64,000 bases of DNA from Podaxis mareebaensis (taxonomy: Eukaryota > Basidiomycota > Agaricomycetes > Agaricales > Agaricaceae). Position 1 is the first letter of the stretch, and every line of letters starts with the position of its first letter. Position numbers and translations under genes: made by a program. The notes beneath the pieces were generated by a model. It saw only the letters and a list, made by a program, of their open reading frames with translations, did not search any database and had not been told where the DNA came from. The stretch is taken from NCBI GenBank assembly GCA_018524725.1, contig JAEUWP010000459.1:124001-188000 (forward strand), read 5' to 3'. Below are positions 23,974 through 35,435 of this stretch, in pieces.

Positions 23974-25518
23974 ATGGCTTCTTCAACCTTAAAGGACGAA
24001 GAACTGAACCCCCCCGTGGATGATAACCAATTGACTATCCGGATACCGAATCCCAAGGTGTACATGGCGCGGCAGTCGCTTTGGATAGGACATCGGGGCA
24101 AACCGAGATGCGACCATTGTCGTGTCAACAACCTCAAGGTATGTTTGATGTCTGAAACCCATAACTTCGAGTTTGAAACTGCAATACAGTGCGATCGGGT
24201 TCTTCCAACATGCAATCATTGTTCATGGGCCGCCGGCAGGGAATGCAAGTATACCCCTCTGCCTACTCCGGCTCACCGAGGAATCCCAAGGTGTGATAGA
24301 TGTCGACTTAAGAACCTCAAGGTTAGTAATCGCTTGGAAACTAATGGCTCTCGTTGTTTAAGAACTGCAACTAATTCAGTCTCCTGCCTTAACAGTGCGA
24401 TAGGAATCTCCCTATTTGCAATCATTGCAGCGAGCAAGACGAGATGGATTGCAATTATACACCCAAGAAGCGAAATAAACTCTCAATGGACCATACAATG
24501 ACGCTTAATGGACCCGAAGATTTAGGTGGGGTGCATCACCCTTTTTTCGTCGCGGCCCGTCAGCCAGCCACTCCTGCTCATACCTTTTACGGTCAAAATA
24601 TCGCCTCATCTTCCAAAAATCCCGATGACAAAAATACGCCTTCACCTGCTGCGTCTGATACGGCTCCTTCTGAATTAGAGATTCCCCGGTCCCACACCGG
24701 TCGCTTTACGGCTGAGCTCGCCGGGTCAAGTGCGGTAAAGCCGCTCATCCCCTCCGTCGTCTCACGCACGAACTCGTTGCCTTTCATTTCCCATTCATTC
24801 GCATCGGAACAAGCAGTAATACTCAACAGTTCTGTGGTTGAGCCCTGGAACAACCCAGCGTTCCCGCCACTCCCAGCGTTCATCACGCACCGCCTGCGTC
24901 TCATGAACTCTGTGGAGATACCATCTCGGGAGGCCTTTGCAGCCGCCCTTAAAGCGTTTCTGGACAGTTTGATAATCGAGCTCCGAGAGACGACCTGTTT
25001 ATCGCCCGACGCCTATAGCCGAGTAGCAAAATGCCTCCAGAAAGGAGACCTGCGAGAGCTCTCGGAGCGCGTGCGGGCATGGGCTGATTTTCATCGGCTT
25101 TGCAGCGGTTCGGAACGGTACTACGTTATCCTGGCCCCGAGGGACTCGGCATACGCTATGTCTGAAGCAGAATTCGAGAAAGCACGACGGTTAAACTGCC
25201 AGAGAATCGATAGCCCCTCACGCATGTCGGAGAAAGGTGATCAGGGCGAAATTTTGTTTGATCGCCTTCCACTTCAGCCACAAATATATGATATCTTGAG
25301 TTATGCTCACAGATCTCATGCTCCCCTGTCTGAAATGTTGGAGGAAATCAAGGAGCTTGGGTTTGTAAGTCTCCCAGGATTATTAAGTATAACCAACAGG
25401 AACTGACTTTGACTAGGGTTCGATTACTTGGCCCATTGTCGAGATGTATGCGCGGTTATGTCCATTGTGCACTATTCAGCACTGGCACGACATGCACAAT
25501 GTAAAACGAGAAGACTGA
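23974..25518 (+). CDS. Putative regulator with two tandem Zn2Cys6 binuclear clusters
   Basis: Four exons (23974-24138, 24190-24321, 24396-25364, 25417-25518) give about 455 residues. Two fungal Zn(II)2Cys6 clusters stand side by side. The first is CDHCRVNNLK/CDRVLPTCNHC with a final Cys in GRECKY. The second is CDRCRLKNLK/CDRNLPICNHC with a final Cys in DEMDCNY. Both follow C-x2-C-x6-C-x6-C-x2-C-x6-C. In each cluster a phase-0 intron cuts at exactly the same place, after NLK and before the third Cys, so the second cluster looks like an exon-unit duplication of the first. The rest is a serine/proline-rich linker and a helical region (FAAALKAFLDSLIIELRE ... PQIYDILSYAHRSHAPLS) ending WPIVEMYARLCPLC. 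It has no fungal-specific transcription factor middle homology region that I can see. DNA binding is inferred from the clusters. The last-exon acceptor has one alternative at about 25399. Confidence 0.8.
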
Positions 25519-25874
25519 ATTCTCATCGTTTTGTTTTCGGGACCATTTCGCTGTCGACGTTGCTTTTCAACTACGGTACTCCTTTATTTCATAATGCAGC
25601 GATATAATAATTTTGTATCAGTAGCCTATTCGCAGAGGTGTAGAATCGCCAATCAATTTCCAACTAGCATCAACATAGCTTGGGTTTTTAATGATTTATA
25701 TACACATGCATGCACTCAAATAAAGTACATTTATTGGTCGAACAATCTGAATTCTAATACAGCGAGTCAAAGTTGCAAAATAGGAGTCATATAAGCAATA
25801 ATTCACAGACAGATTTGAACAAGAGTTTGCGGATAATGATGTTCGTCCTCCGGACGTAACGAGGGTGTACAAAA
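25519..25874. other. Convergent 3' intergenic region
   Basis: About 356 bp, AT-rich between 25600 and 25800, separates convergent stop codons of the Zn2Cys6 gene and the decarboxylase gene. It probably contains both 3' untranslated ends. Nothing else was recognised. Confidence 0.5.
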
Positions 25875-27195
25875 TCAAAAAGCAAGTTCGAAAGACGCAA
25901 AGGCAAGGTCGTAATCACCAAACTCATAGTTGATCTTGTCCGTCCTTCGGTAGGTGCCACACCGTCTGTTATCGGCGGTAGTGTCATTTTTAGCAGGCTT
26001 TGCTCGAGTCAATGCGGCGCGGAACGCTTTCTGGGCGTCCTCAACGGCACTACCGGTTCCATCTTCATCGCTCTCCTTGCTCGAGATGAACAAGGTAAGG
26101 GTGATGCGGCCGGGTTGAAAAATGGACACAACGCGCCTGACAAGTGTCTCGATGTCTGGTATCATCCTCGGGTTGGCCTCTCCGTTGTGGGAGGGAGCCA
26201 AGGGAACGTTGCACTCAAAGCTGGCGTAGGACCAGCCTTCTTCAGGAGTTACATGGATAGTGAAGTAGCCTTCTCCCTCGTGATTATTAGAGGGTATATG
26301 GAGGGACTCTGGCAGAGACTCGGCTTCCCACTTGATGAGTGCATTAGAAGAGTACCCGCAAGGGGTGAAGGCGTAGGCGTCCAATGAGGTGAGATGAGAA
26401 GGAAAGATATCATTGATGCCGAGTTCATGGGATATATCGAGAGCGAGTGTGGACGGGGAATTAGAGGCGAGCTCTTCACTAAAGAAGAAGGCGTCTCGTG
26501 AGGCTTTGCCGAGGTCGCTCATTAGAATTTCGATGGTATAGTCAGGCACGTGCTGGGGCTCAGGGGTGAGGATCTGCTTGCTCGGAGGTGAATTTGCGAT
26601 GGAGTCGACCTGCGAGGCCATGTAGAGCAACCAATGGTCACCGTTGACCTTTCCGATGGTATAGGCAGCACCATCTTTGAACACGTTGTCGAGGAACTCG
26701 ACTTCTTGCTTCCAATCGCGGTGGGGGCCTTTCTGGCGCTCAGGGAACATGAACGATTTGCGAGAGTAGAAGCATCGGTAGACAGTGGGCATGTGGGCAT
26801 GTTGTGCAGCAATCTCGAGGATGCGGGGCACGCCGAGGAGGTTGAGGGTGGTGCCGCAGGTCTTGAGGATGAGCTTGTGTGGGGATACAAACAACGAAGA
26901 TTCACTATTGGGTAAGTGCAGTGAGTGAGCAGAAATTTGGTGAATGGAGAGGAGATAACCTGAGTAAGTAAGCGTCGATTTCTAGACCCTCGACCACGCT
27001 GAGGACTTTGCACTTGACGATATCGAGCATGTCTTCCCAGATGCGGCGGTCGACCTGACGGAGGCCTGTCTTGCCGTTTGTACCCGGGGGTCCGGGTACG
27101 AGCGCGGCAGATGGGGCGAACCATATCTCGAGGAGCTTTTCTGGACCCTCAAAGGGGGCAGACGCTTGGTAGTCATCGATGTTGTCGGGTGCCAT
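25875..27195 (-). CDS. SPE2: S-adenosylmethionine decarboxylase proenzyme
   Basis: Two exons (26960-27195 and 25875-26904) give about 421 residues. The N-terminus has APFEGPEKLLEIWFAPS. The intron falls inside the processing site: YLL + SESSLFVSPHKLILKTCGTT. Self-cleavage between Glu and Ser of SESS creates the pyruvoyl cofactor. Further family blocks are YRCFYSRKSFMFPERQKGPH, GDHWLLYMAS, FTPCGYSSNALI and YFTIHVTPEEGWSYASFEC. The enzyme decarboxylates S-adenosylmethionine to supply aminopropyl groups for spermidine and spermine. Length is typical of fungal enzymes. The gene is divergent from the FAM210-like gene with a 275 bp spacer. Family members are often controlled by upstream ORFs and polyamine levels; I did not identify a convincing uORF. 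Confidence 0.95.
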
Positions 27196-27470
27196 TTGAG
27201 TAGTGGGTCAGCGCTCTCCGAAGGGGCCTACGAAAGAATGGAGAAAAGCAGGATGCATGTAACAGAGAGGAAAGACAGAGGTTGAGGCGAGTTTCTGACG
27301 GGAAACTCTGCTGGCGTGCAAGTTGGAGAGAGTGTAATTTTTGAAACTCGAGTAATCGATGGACACTACTTTCCATTTCTGGATGGCCGCGGTGATCAAT
27401 TGATGGGTTCCGTAGTCGACATGGCACATGGCACACGGCGCTCACCACTCGTTATTTCTCCTCCTCAAAT

Positions 27471-28145
27471 ATGCCTCTTCCAGTTGTCCGTGGCATTCTC
27501 CCTCGCATAAATTTCCTCAGAGTCATTGCCCCTCGTGTTGCTGCCCCTCTGCTCCCAACTACAGCGAGGGCTCGTGGCGTGCTCACCAACCAGCCCCGCA
27601 ACTCTCAGTCGCGACTCTTCCACCACTTTCCGGCACGGCTCGCCAACTCACCACTTTCCTCACCGCATCCATCCACAAACCCGTTGCCGCAAAATGCGAC
27701 TCTGTCGCAGCGCTTGAAACATTTGATCAAGTCGTACGGTTGGTACGCCCTTGGGGTCTACCTAATCCTCTCCGTACTGGACTTTGGCGTTGCATTTGTG
27801 GGGATTAATTTGTTGGGGGCGGAATATGTGTCCCGTGTCGCGACTCAGGCAAAACATTTTGTCCACGACATGTTGCACTCGAAACCTGCAGAGCCAGGAC
27901 TCGATGAAATTGACAGAGCGACACATCATGGTCAGGGAGGATCCGAGGGTCTTTGGGCTATGCTGGTCTTGGCTTATACAGTACACAAGACGCTCTTCCT
28001 GCCTGTCCGCGTGGGGCTGACCGCGGCATGTACGCCGCGACTAGTTGGGTGGCTACGACAGAAGGGATGGGCTGGCAGTGGTGGGACACGGCGGGCAGCC
28101 TCAGAGATGAGGGAGATGCTGCGGGAGAGGAGGAACAGGGACTAA
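27471..28145 (+). CDS. FAM210/DUF1279 mitochondrial membrane protein
   Basis: An intronless frame of 224 residues. The N-terminus is rich in Arg, Ala and Ser with no acidic residues for about 60 positions, a plausible mitochondrial presequence. The DUF1279 domain follows: LKHLIKSYGWYALGVYLILS, then VLDFGVAFVGINLLGAEYV with the first membrane segment. A second helix (EGLWAMLVLAYTVHKTLFLP) leads to a conserved RVGLTAACTPRLVGWLRQKGW. The C-terminus is a basic helix. Fungal members include yeast Nat2; animal FAM210 proteins support mitochondrial translation and membrane organisation. The biochemical role is unsettled, so function is stated only at family level. Confidence 0.85.
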   Translation: MPLPVVRGILPRINFLRVIAPRVAAPLLPTTARARGVLTNQPRNSQSRLFHHFPARLANSPLSSPHPSTNPLPQNATLSQRLKHLIKSYGWYALGVYLILSVLDFGVAFVGINLLGAEYVSRVATQAKHFVHDMLHSKPAEPGLDEIDRATHHGQGGSEGLWAMLVLAYTVHKTLFLPVRVGLTAACTPRLVGWLRQKGWAGSGGTRRAASEMREMLRERRNRD

Positions 28146-28362
28146 AGACACGATGGAGGAGGAGTATAGAAGGATGCAGGAATCCTGGCTGAATGCTTAA
28201 TGTTATACTGTAATAAGCATCCTAATCCCATTATTTTGCACCACCGCTCACTCACATTAAACATTAAGCTTCGCACATTACGTGTGGATCGTCGGAGTTT
28301 GTGTGATCTCGGCCAAACAGCCCTCGGCGCTTGCCGGCATTCTTCCACTCACCTTTCCCCCC

Positions 28363-28922
28363 ATGACACTGGCCAGAGTACGCTCCTTGGGCCTCGCTCG
28401 CAGGCAACTCACTGCGCCCTTCTGCAGAAATGCTTCTTCAAGTCATGGCCAAGAACATGCCAACTTTCCCAAAGAGGGTCTGTATTCGCGTGGAATACCA
28501 ATGTTGCCCGAAACACTCATTGAAACCTTGCAACAGACTTTGCAACTCCGTTTTGGCGTAATGCACTTGTCCTCGCTGGCCTTGCAGTGGTCGCGTACAA
28601 GTATGCCCCAGAGCCTGGAGACAACGTTTATCTCACCCGCTGGATTGAAATGTACACGACGCCTGCCGAGAAATGGCTGAGCATGAATGCGAAACACACA
28701 GCGCAACAGGAAGCGGCGGCCGAGAATACCCGGCTGACGATGAGCGCAAGGCAACCACCGGTACACCGCTATCGTTACCCTCAGTGAGTGGGATTGAGAC
28801 AAAAAGGTTGTACAAAAAACTGGGATCTAATGGCTGATAGATTATTCGAACAAGCGTCACCGTTCCTAGTGGGAGTTGGGACACAGGCAGACCTGAGTGA
28901 TCTTGTTGTGAAGAATAAATAG
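28363..28922 (+). CDS. Probable accessory subunit of mitochondrial complex I (17.8 kDa-like)
   Basis: Three exons (28363-28477, 28537-28783, 28841-28922) give about 147 residues. The presequence MTLARVRSLGLARRQL is typical of matrix import. Splicing gives FPKED + FATPFWRNALVLAGLAVVAY, a single membrane helix. Then come WIEMYTTPAEKWLSMNAKHT and a helix rich in Ala/Glu/Gln, YRYPQ, and a conserved-looking end LFEQASPFLVGVGTQADLSD. This order (short presequence, one helix, a W-I-x-x-Y region, a final F-x-x-x-SP-Y/F segment) resembles the fungal 17.8 kDa NADH:ubiquinone oxidoreductase subunit. The match is by architecture and short motifs, so the name is tentative. Confidence 0.65.
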
Positions 28923-29077
28923 AAGCTGTGGTCGTGGGAATAGATAGCCTAATAGAGCGTGTTGAACGGTAACCACGCGTGTTGTTTTCACGTTGTCCTC
29001 GAGTTGTCCACTCCCTATCACGTCGTTCCCTCCTCCTCTTATCTTGCATGTATACCCTAATTCTCTAGCTCAAACCC

Positions 29078-32000
29078 ATGCCTCAATTACCCTCGCGTAT
29101 TCCTCTCCTCATCGCCTTTTCTGCCCTCTACGCCCATGCTGCCCTCCCTCAAGTCGACTTTGACCGCATGGGCAAGGTTGGCCTCGCCGGCGCCTTTGCT
29201 GGGTTTGATTTCTTCTCAAACTCTTCTCTCGCATTCGACCCAGCGACCTCGACACTCTTTAGCCGTTCATCCGATGGCTCATTGACACGCCTCGCCTCCA
29301 CCAACTTGGGCGGCAGGATCAATGCTGCATGTGATCTCGATGGTGTCGTGTATTTCGCCGGCTCCTTTTCTTCCCTCGCGGACACCTCCGCTAACAACAT
29401 CGTATCCTACAACCCATCCACCAACTCGTTCTCCTCTCTCACTTCCAACTCTCCCAATGGTGAAATCAGGGCAGTTTTCTGCGACCAACAGGACCAAAAA
29501 GTCTGGGTTGGTGGTAGTTTTACCTCTCCCGGTTCTGCTGTCGCCATTTGGGATCCTCGTGCACAGTCTTGGAGTCCTCCACCATTCAAGGGTTTCTCCG
29601 GCGCTCAGTCAAGGGTCAATTCCATTACCACCAATTCTTCCAGCGACAGTATTTTCTTCGCGGGTTCCTTCGTCACTGCATTTGGCACCGGTTCCCTCAA
29701 TGCCACACACAACCCCAATGTTCCTTTTTCCGCAGGTGCTACGCCATTTTCTTCCTCCCTGGTTCCCGTTCCACTAGAGAGTGCAGAGGTCCATGGCTCT
29801 CCATCTACCGATGATTCTGGCTTTACCGACATCCAGAACATCATCTGTCCAGCTGGGCCCGATGGTCCTGGAAATTCCTGGTTCGCAGTTGACAATGGTA
29901 CACCCCTCATCACTATTCGAGCATTTTCCTTCATCTCCGCCACCGGTGTTCGTCTCGGTAATACCTTCCAACCTGATCATGGGACGACCGGTTTCAGGTA
30001 AGCCTCCTATAGTATGAGCTATTCAAACCACTGACATCCCTTAGTGTCACGACGATCCCCGACAACCAAGTCCGCACTCTTACCTTTACCGATCCTGCCA
30101 CGGGCCAAAACCAAACATGCTCTGATCCATGCCCCCTGTCAACTGATTCATCTCTCCTGTATCAAGATTTCCTCTTCGACTCTATCGTCTCTATCACCGG
30201 TGTTCAAATCAAATTATCGGGTTTTACTGGCCGCAGTCCCGGTTTACATATCCTTCAGCTGCTTTCCTCTGGCGCGTTTGCCTCCTCGGTCGAAAGCAAC
30301 AACGGTCGATCTTGCTTTGCTCCTAACCCCTCTAATACAACGCGTACGGGTGACTGGGTTGCCAAGATAGCAAACACTAGGATTGCAGGGACCACCCAAA
30401 CGGTCCTCGTTTCTGAGGTTGACGTTGCTACGTCACCTGCTTCTGGTCCCAGCTTCACATGGATTCCCTATGTGTCAGCCGCGGGCAACTATGATGTTAG
30501 CCTCTTGATACCGGGATGCAGCGACTTCCAGGACTGTGACTCCCGCACCAGTGTCAAAGTAACTATTTTCCCGGGAGACGGACTTCCCCCATCGGTCAGC
30601 ACAATCTCCCAACGCAGTGACAACGATGCCGCTGTTCTTATTTACAGTGGACCAATTGTGCCGTCCGGGCCCGATTTTGTCACTACTATCACCATGACCT
30701 TGGCCGACCAGCCTGAAGGTTCTGGCAAGGATGGCAGATACGAAATCGTGGCTGATCGGGTCCAGCTGGTCCTGAAATCGGTCAACTTTTCGACTTCCTC
30801 CAATTCTTCCTCCAGCTCCCTTCAGGGTATGCAACGAGGTTTCGGATTTTTCGAGTGGCCACGATCCGCGAGTAGTAATACTCTTGATGCTTCCCAGATA
30901 CTTCCCAACACATCTCTTACCGCACTGGATGGCATCAGCACCCAAATGCATACTGCTATCGGAAACTCTAGTCAACTCAATGGTGCCAACATCACGGCTG
31001 TTGCCCATCATCCTTCCGGCGTCATCTTCCTTGGTGGAAATTTCCGCCTTTCATCTGGCTCCGCTTCTGGTGCATCGAACATCGTAATGTTTAGGGATGG
31101 TGCATTGGTCTCCATCGCGGATAATGGTTTGAACGGACCAGTTTCTGCCTTGTTGATTGACCAGAACCGTCTCTACGTTGGTGGCGCGTTCCGCGACACT
31201 GCTGCTGGTACCACCGACGGAGGCCTCAGAGGTGTTGCCGCATATGAAATCGATCGCAATGTCTGGACAGCTCTCGGTTCGGGCGTTAGTGGTCGCGTCA
31301 CGGGCTTGAGCTCGACAAATGGTCAAATCCAGGTCGTTGGTTCTTTCTCCTCTGCTGGCAATAACGATGTGTCTGGCGTAGCTGTCTGGAACACGGCGAC
31401 CAACACTTGGACAAGTAGTGGCGGATTCGTTGTCGGTGATATGTCGTTCATTGCTAACGGCACTTCGCAACAATGGCTGGCAGGCAACGTTGCGGGCTAC
31501 ACGAGGTTTGGTGCGAGCGGTATTGTCATGCTCCAAACGGGCGACGAGAATGGCCCAAAAGTCAACCCCGTTCAAGTTGCGTTCTCAACAGGGCAAGCTG
31601 TAGCTAATACGACCGCCTCTAACAGCCGTCGATCGCAGACCCCTCGCTCAACTTGGTTGTCTCACACGCCATTCCACCATCGGTTCAAGAGGCAGTCGCC
31701 TGCACAACCCAACACGACATTGCCTTCTCTCCCTTCTACTCCCGCGCCGGCCGTTCTTGCGGGTACTTTCTGGACAAACGGCTCGTCTTCCACAGAGATC
31801 ACCATTATTGGCGGCAATTTTACTCACGTTTCTGAAAGTGGTGCTGCTATTTCGGGTGTTCTTCTCTACGATTCTAAGACTGGAACTTCCTCTGGTTTGA
31901 CTGGTACACAGATAGATGGTACCGTTCGCGCATTATTCGTTGATGGCAATCGTCTCTATGTTGGTGGACAGTTTACTATTCCGGGGAATAATGTCAACGG

Positions 32001-33580
32001 GCTAGCCATCTATGATTTGGCCAATAAACAGTGGGACCTCGCAAGCTTGCAACCCCTGCAAACCGGGAGCGGTGCACCCGCCGTCGTGCGCTCCATCACA
32101 AAATCAACCTCTCAATCCAACAAGGTTATTGTCGCAGGGACTTTTACGCAGGCGGGATCGTTGCGCTGTGAGGCAGTCTGCGTGTATGACACGAACAGCA
32201 ACCAATGGAACGCTCCCGGCGCTGGAATCACAGGTCAAGTTGCTGCGGTCGCGTATGCTGGGGTAAGTCCCAAAGGCTTCAATTCATCTCTCCCCTTGCT
32301 CACATTTTTGTCTCGTCAGGACAACCAGGAGCATCTCATTGTTGCAGGATCCCTTACCATTGGAGATGGTAATCCCACAAGCGTTGCTCGGTTTGATCTC
32401 GTTAATTCTACCTGGACAACTCTTGGGTCTAGCTCGGACGTTCCCGGTCCCGTCACCGCCGTCGAGGTCAATGGTGGCAACATTAACAGCATCTTTGCAG
32501 CTGGAAGGTGAGCAATCTCGGTTTCTAACCTTTGTCATTGTTAATCATCCCATAGGGCATCCGATGGTTTGAGTTCCTTCTTATCCTTCTGGAATGGATC
32601 CAACTGGTCGATCCTTGGTGCGTCCAACCGTAAAATAAAGGTGGGAGGTGTTTTGATATCTGTTTCAGGTTCCAACCTCGATGGAAACACCGCTATCTCT
32701 CAACTCACAATGGTGCCCCTCCAAGACACACACACAGCGCAAGGAGTGATTGAGCCTGATCGCATGCTAATGATGTCTGGAGCTTTGGTTGATTCAAGAT
32801 ACGGCAATGCCTCGTCCGTTCTCTTTGATGGCCAGACGTTCATCCCATACATTGTGTCAACTGCTGCAAATGGACAGGTGGGCTTCATCGCCTCTTTATT
32901 CCACTCATTCGCCAAATTCAGCTTTGCGCAGCGCAGTGCGTGTTGATTTCTGCTGCCCTTTGTCACATGCTTATGGTTTTCTGTAACAGAGTTTTTGGCA
33001 ACCGGTGTTGTTATCCTTATTTCCATAGCCATTGCTGCCGGGGTTGTTTTCCTTCTGGCACTCATTGGCATCCTCTGGACTCTCTTCTCCCGCCGTGACG
33101 ACAAGCTCAAGTATGATGTGAACGAGGAAGATGACGATTCAACACATCACCGTCCATCATCATTACTTGAACACATTAATGCCGCTACACGCACAACGAT
33201 CCTGGGTACCAGTCCCTTCAGTAATTACAATACGGACAAAGAAGAAGAGAAATCGAGCAGAGATGGAGACCAAGATCCATTTGGCCCGGATGCTAGTAAC
33301 TACCTACGAGCAGAAACGCCCTCCGACGCAGTTGGTGGTCTTTTGCCAGAAGAAAGCAGTCGCATCGCCCATGTGAGATATGATTTCGTTCCCGACGGCG
33401 AGGGTGAACTACCTTTGCAAGCTGGAGCAGAAATTGAGATTTTGGATGACAAAGACCATGCGTAAGTTAATGTGCCACTAGACATGATCAGCACGCTGAA
33501 TCACTTTCAACAGATGGTGGTATGCCCGTGACCTCCGCACAGGGCGTGAGGGCATAGTTCCGGCTGCATATCTGTATTAG
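29078..33580 (+). CDS. RAX2: RAX2-like cortical polarity marker with C-terminal SH3 domain
   Basis: Exons 29078-29997, 30045-32262, 32320-32507, 32556-32617, 32669-32935, 32990-33461 and 33514-33580 give about 1,397 residues. A signal peptide (IPLLIAFSALYAHAALP) is followed by a large extracellular beta-propeller-like ectodomain with repeated FAGSFS, VWVGGSFTS, LYVGGAFRD and LYVGGQFTIPG units and many N-x-S/T sites, as in Rax2. A single transmembrane helix (GVVILISIAIAAGVVFLLAL) ends in LFSRRDDK. The cytoplasmic tail carries an SH3 domain: VRYDFVPDGEGELPLQAGAE, IEILDDKDHAWWYARD and GREGIVPAAYLY at the very end. Yeast Rax2 marks previous division sites with Rax1; in filamentous fungi it guides hyphal growth. 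The SH3 tail is absent from yeast Rax2. The 51 bp intron 32618-32668 has no stop and keeps frame. Confidence 0.85.
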
Positions 33581-33805
33581 ACGTGACTTATTCTTATCTT
33601 GTCCCCTTATCGTTTTCACGTACTCCGGACATATTTTATATACCCTATTGAAATTCTATCGGCTCGCTTATGATTCATGCATGATCCAGGTTGCTACTCT
33701 AAATTTTATTCCATCGCTATCTCGCTTTTCTCTTGGTCTTGCAATGTAAAAGTCCTACCCAAGCAATTGATAGATATGGCACGGATAATCAAGGGACAGC
33801 AACAA

Positions 33806-35325
33806 TCATTGAAGTACTGTAAACCAAATGAGTAATGGGATGGGTGCGTAAGGAGATTAGAGAAGGCGTACGAGGATCTCTGTAGTGCTTCTGGTGATTG
33901 TGTATGAACCCGATTTTAGTCTTGAAATCTTCCCGCCGCCGTTGATCACGGAATTCACGAACATGGCGACCTGCCTCTCGAGCCTCACCGCGGTTCTTTG
34001 CTTTGATTACATCTGTTCCGGCTCCATATGCTCCGAACCCTCCCTTCCGTGGAACTAATGCTGAATTCTTGTCCGCCAACAGTCTGCGAACAAGAGCAGC
34101 TCCAGAGTTCGGGTCCTCTGCTTTTCCTCCCCTTGGGACACCAGGGAAGGATTGTGCATAGTAGCGCTTTAACGATCGATGGCCTATGCGTGCGCCGGAG
34201 GGCAGGACGAGTTCCAGATGTGAATCACCATAAGTGATTTGATTGGCAGGCAAGTCCTCGTCCTCTGATTCTGAGGTTTCTTCATCCACGATCTCATCCA
34301 CCCCCCCGGAGCCAGCTTCATCATCATCGACGTCCTCCCACTCTTCATTCTGGTCGGCAGGAGGCTTTGTCTTGAGCTGAGCGTTTGGATATGAGCTGGT
34401 GAAATCATAGTAATCGGAAATTTCAAGGCGCTCATCCTCGGTATCATATGCGATCTTGCAATGGCTCTTGTCAACCATGTGTTTGCGGACTGCATCTAAC
34501 GTCCGGAATTCTCTGCCTTTTCCGTTGCAGTAAATACACACATTGCCAACTGCAATCTTTTCGCCTAGGTAGGTAATCAAGCCGGTAAGATCAACGAGGT
34601 ATTCGGCGTCGGGGATGAAGAAGGAATGGATGGTTGACATGTGGGTTAAGTTGTCTTCGAGACCGGCGGACTGGTGGGAGCAAAAGAGACAGTGGGATGG
34701 AGAGAGGCGAGCGCGGGCGGCGGCAATCTTTTCGTCTATAGTGCGATTGATTTCTTCTTCTGTTGCTTCCCCATCTACAGCAAGGGATGCGAGCTTCTTT
34801 TCTATAGAAGCGAGGGCTGTGTCTTGTTCCTCCTTCTGCGCCAGAATTTCTGGTTGTTCTGGCTCTGGCTCAGGAGGCACAGGTGTAGTAGATTTGGGCT
34901 TGGAAGCAGCCCGAACTTCGTTTTCTTTGTGCTTTTTGGATTGCAAGTGCGAGCGGTACGAGTTTTCTGTGGTATACACTTTACTGCGAAAAGCGTCAGA
35001 ATCCCGAAAGAGTGGGGCACGAGATGACTCACTTGCAGACCTCACACACTGATCCTCTTGGAGAAGCCATGATCGCAGTTTCCGCCTTGCGATCGAGAAC
35101 TTTCTGGTTGAATATAGCAACGCTAACAGGAGGTAGGCCAGCAACACGACGCTTCATGTTGTAGCGATGATGGTCGGACCTGTAGTGGTTGCCTAAGGGG
35201 GCGATTAGCCACAACGGAGAATTAGAGCAGATATGAATATTACGTTGTTCTTCGGGCGAGAGAAAAGCAATAGAACATGATAGGCAAGTATAGAGAGGCT
35301 GATTATCGAGGGCTGGTTGAGCCAT
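33806..35325 (-). CDS. REI1: Cytoplasmic 60S biogenesis factor REI1 (ZNF622 family)
   Basis: Four exons (35244-35325, 35033-35192, 33872-34983, 33806-33816) give about 454 residues. The first zinc finger is YTCLSCSIAF with NHYRSDHHRYNMKRRVAGLP spliced onto it. The second is CEVCNKVYTTENSYRSHLQS followed by KKH. The middle holds HCLFCSHQSAGLEDNLTHMS and NVCIYCNGKGREFRTLDAVR, two further zinc fingers. GHRSLKRYYAQSF lies near the C-terminus. The last intron leaves an 11 nt final exon that changes the end from a non-conserved extension to RDPLLQ, the ending conserved in this family, which strongly supports the micro-exon. REI1 acts with Arx1 and Jjj1 in the last cytoplasmic steps of large-subunit maturation. 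Confidence 0.93.
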
Positions 35326-35435
35326 GGTGGGATGAGGGATGAGGACGATACTGGAAATGGGAAATGGGTAATGTCATCAATTGCCAGTGTTTAATATATT
35401 TTTCAAGCTGATGACAAAGCAGTTGCATGTATTAC

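Noticed and set aside
27173..27448. 91-codon minus-strand ORF upstream of the decarboxylase, considered as a regulatory uORF
   Set aside because: It overlaps the decarboxylase start in another frame and shows no uORF-like conserved end. Too uncertain to call.
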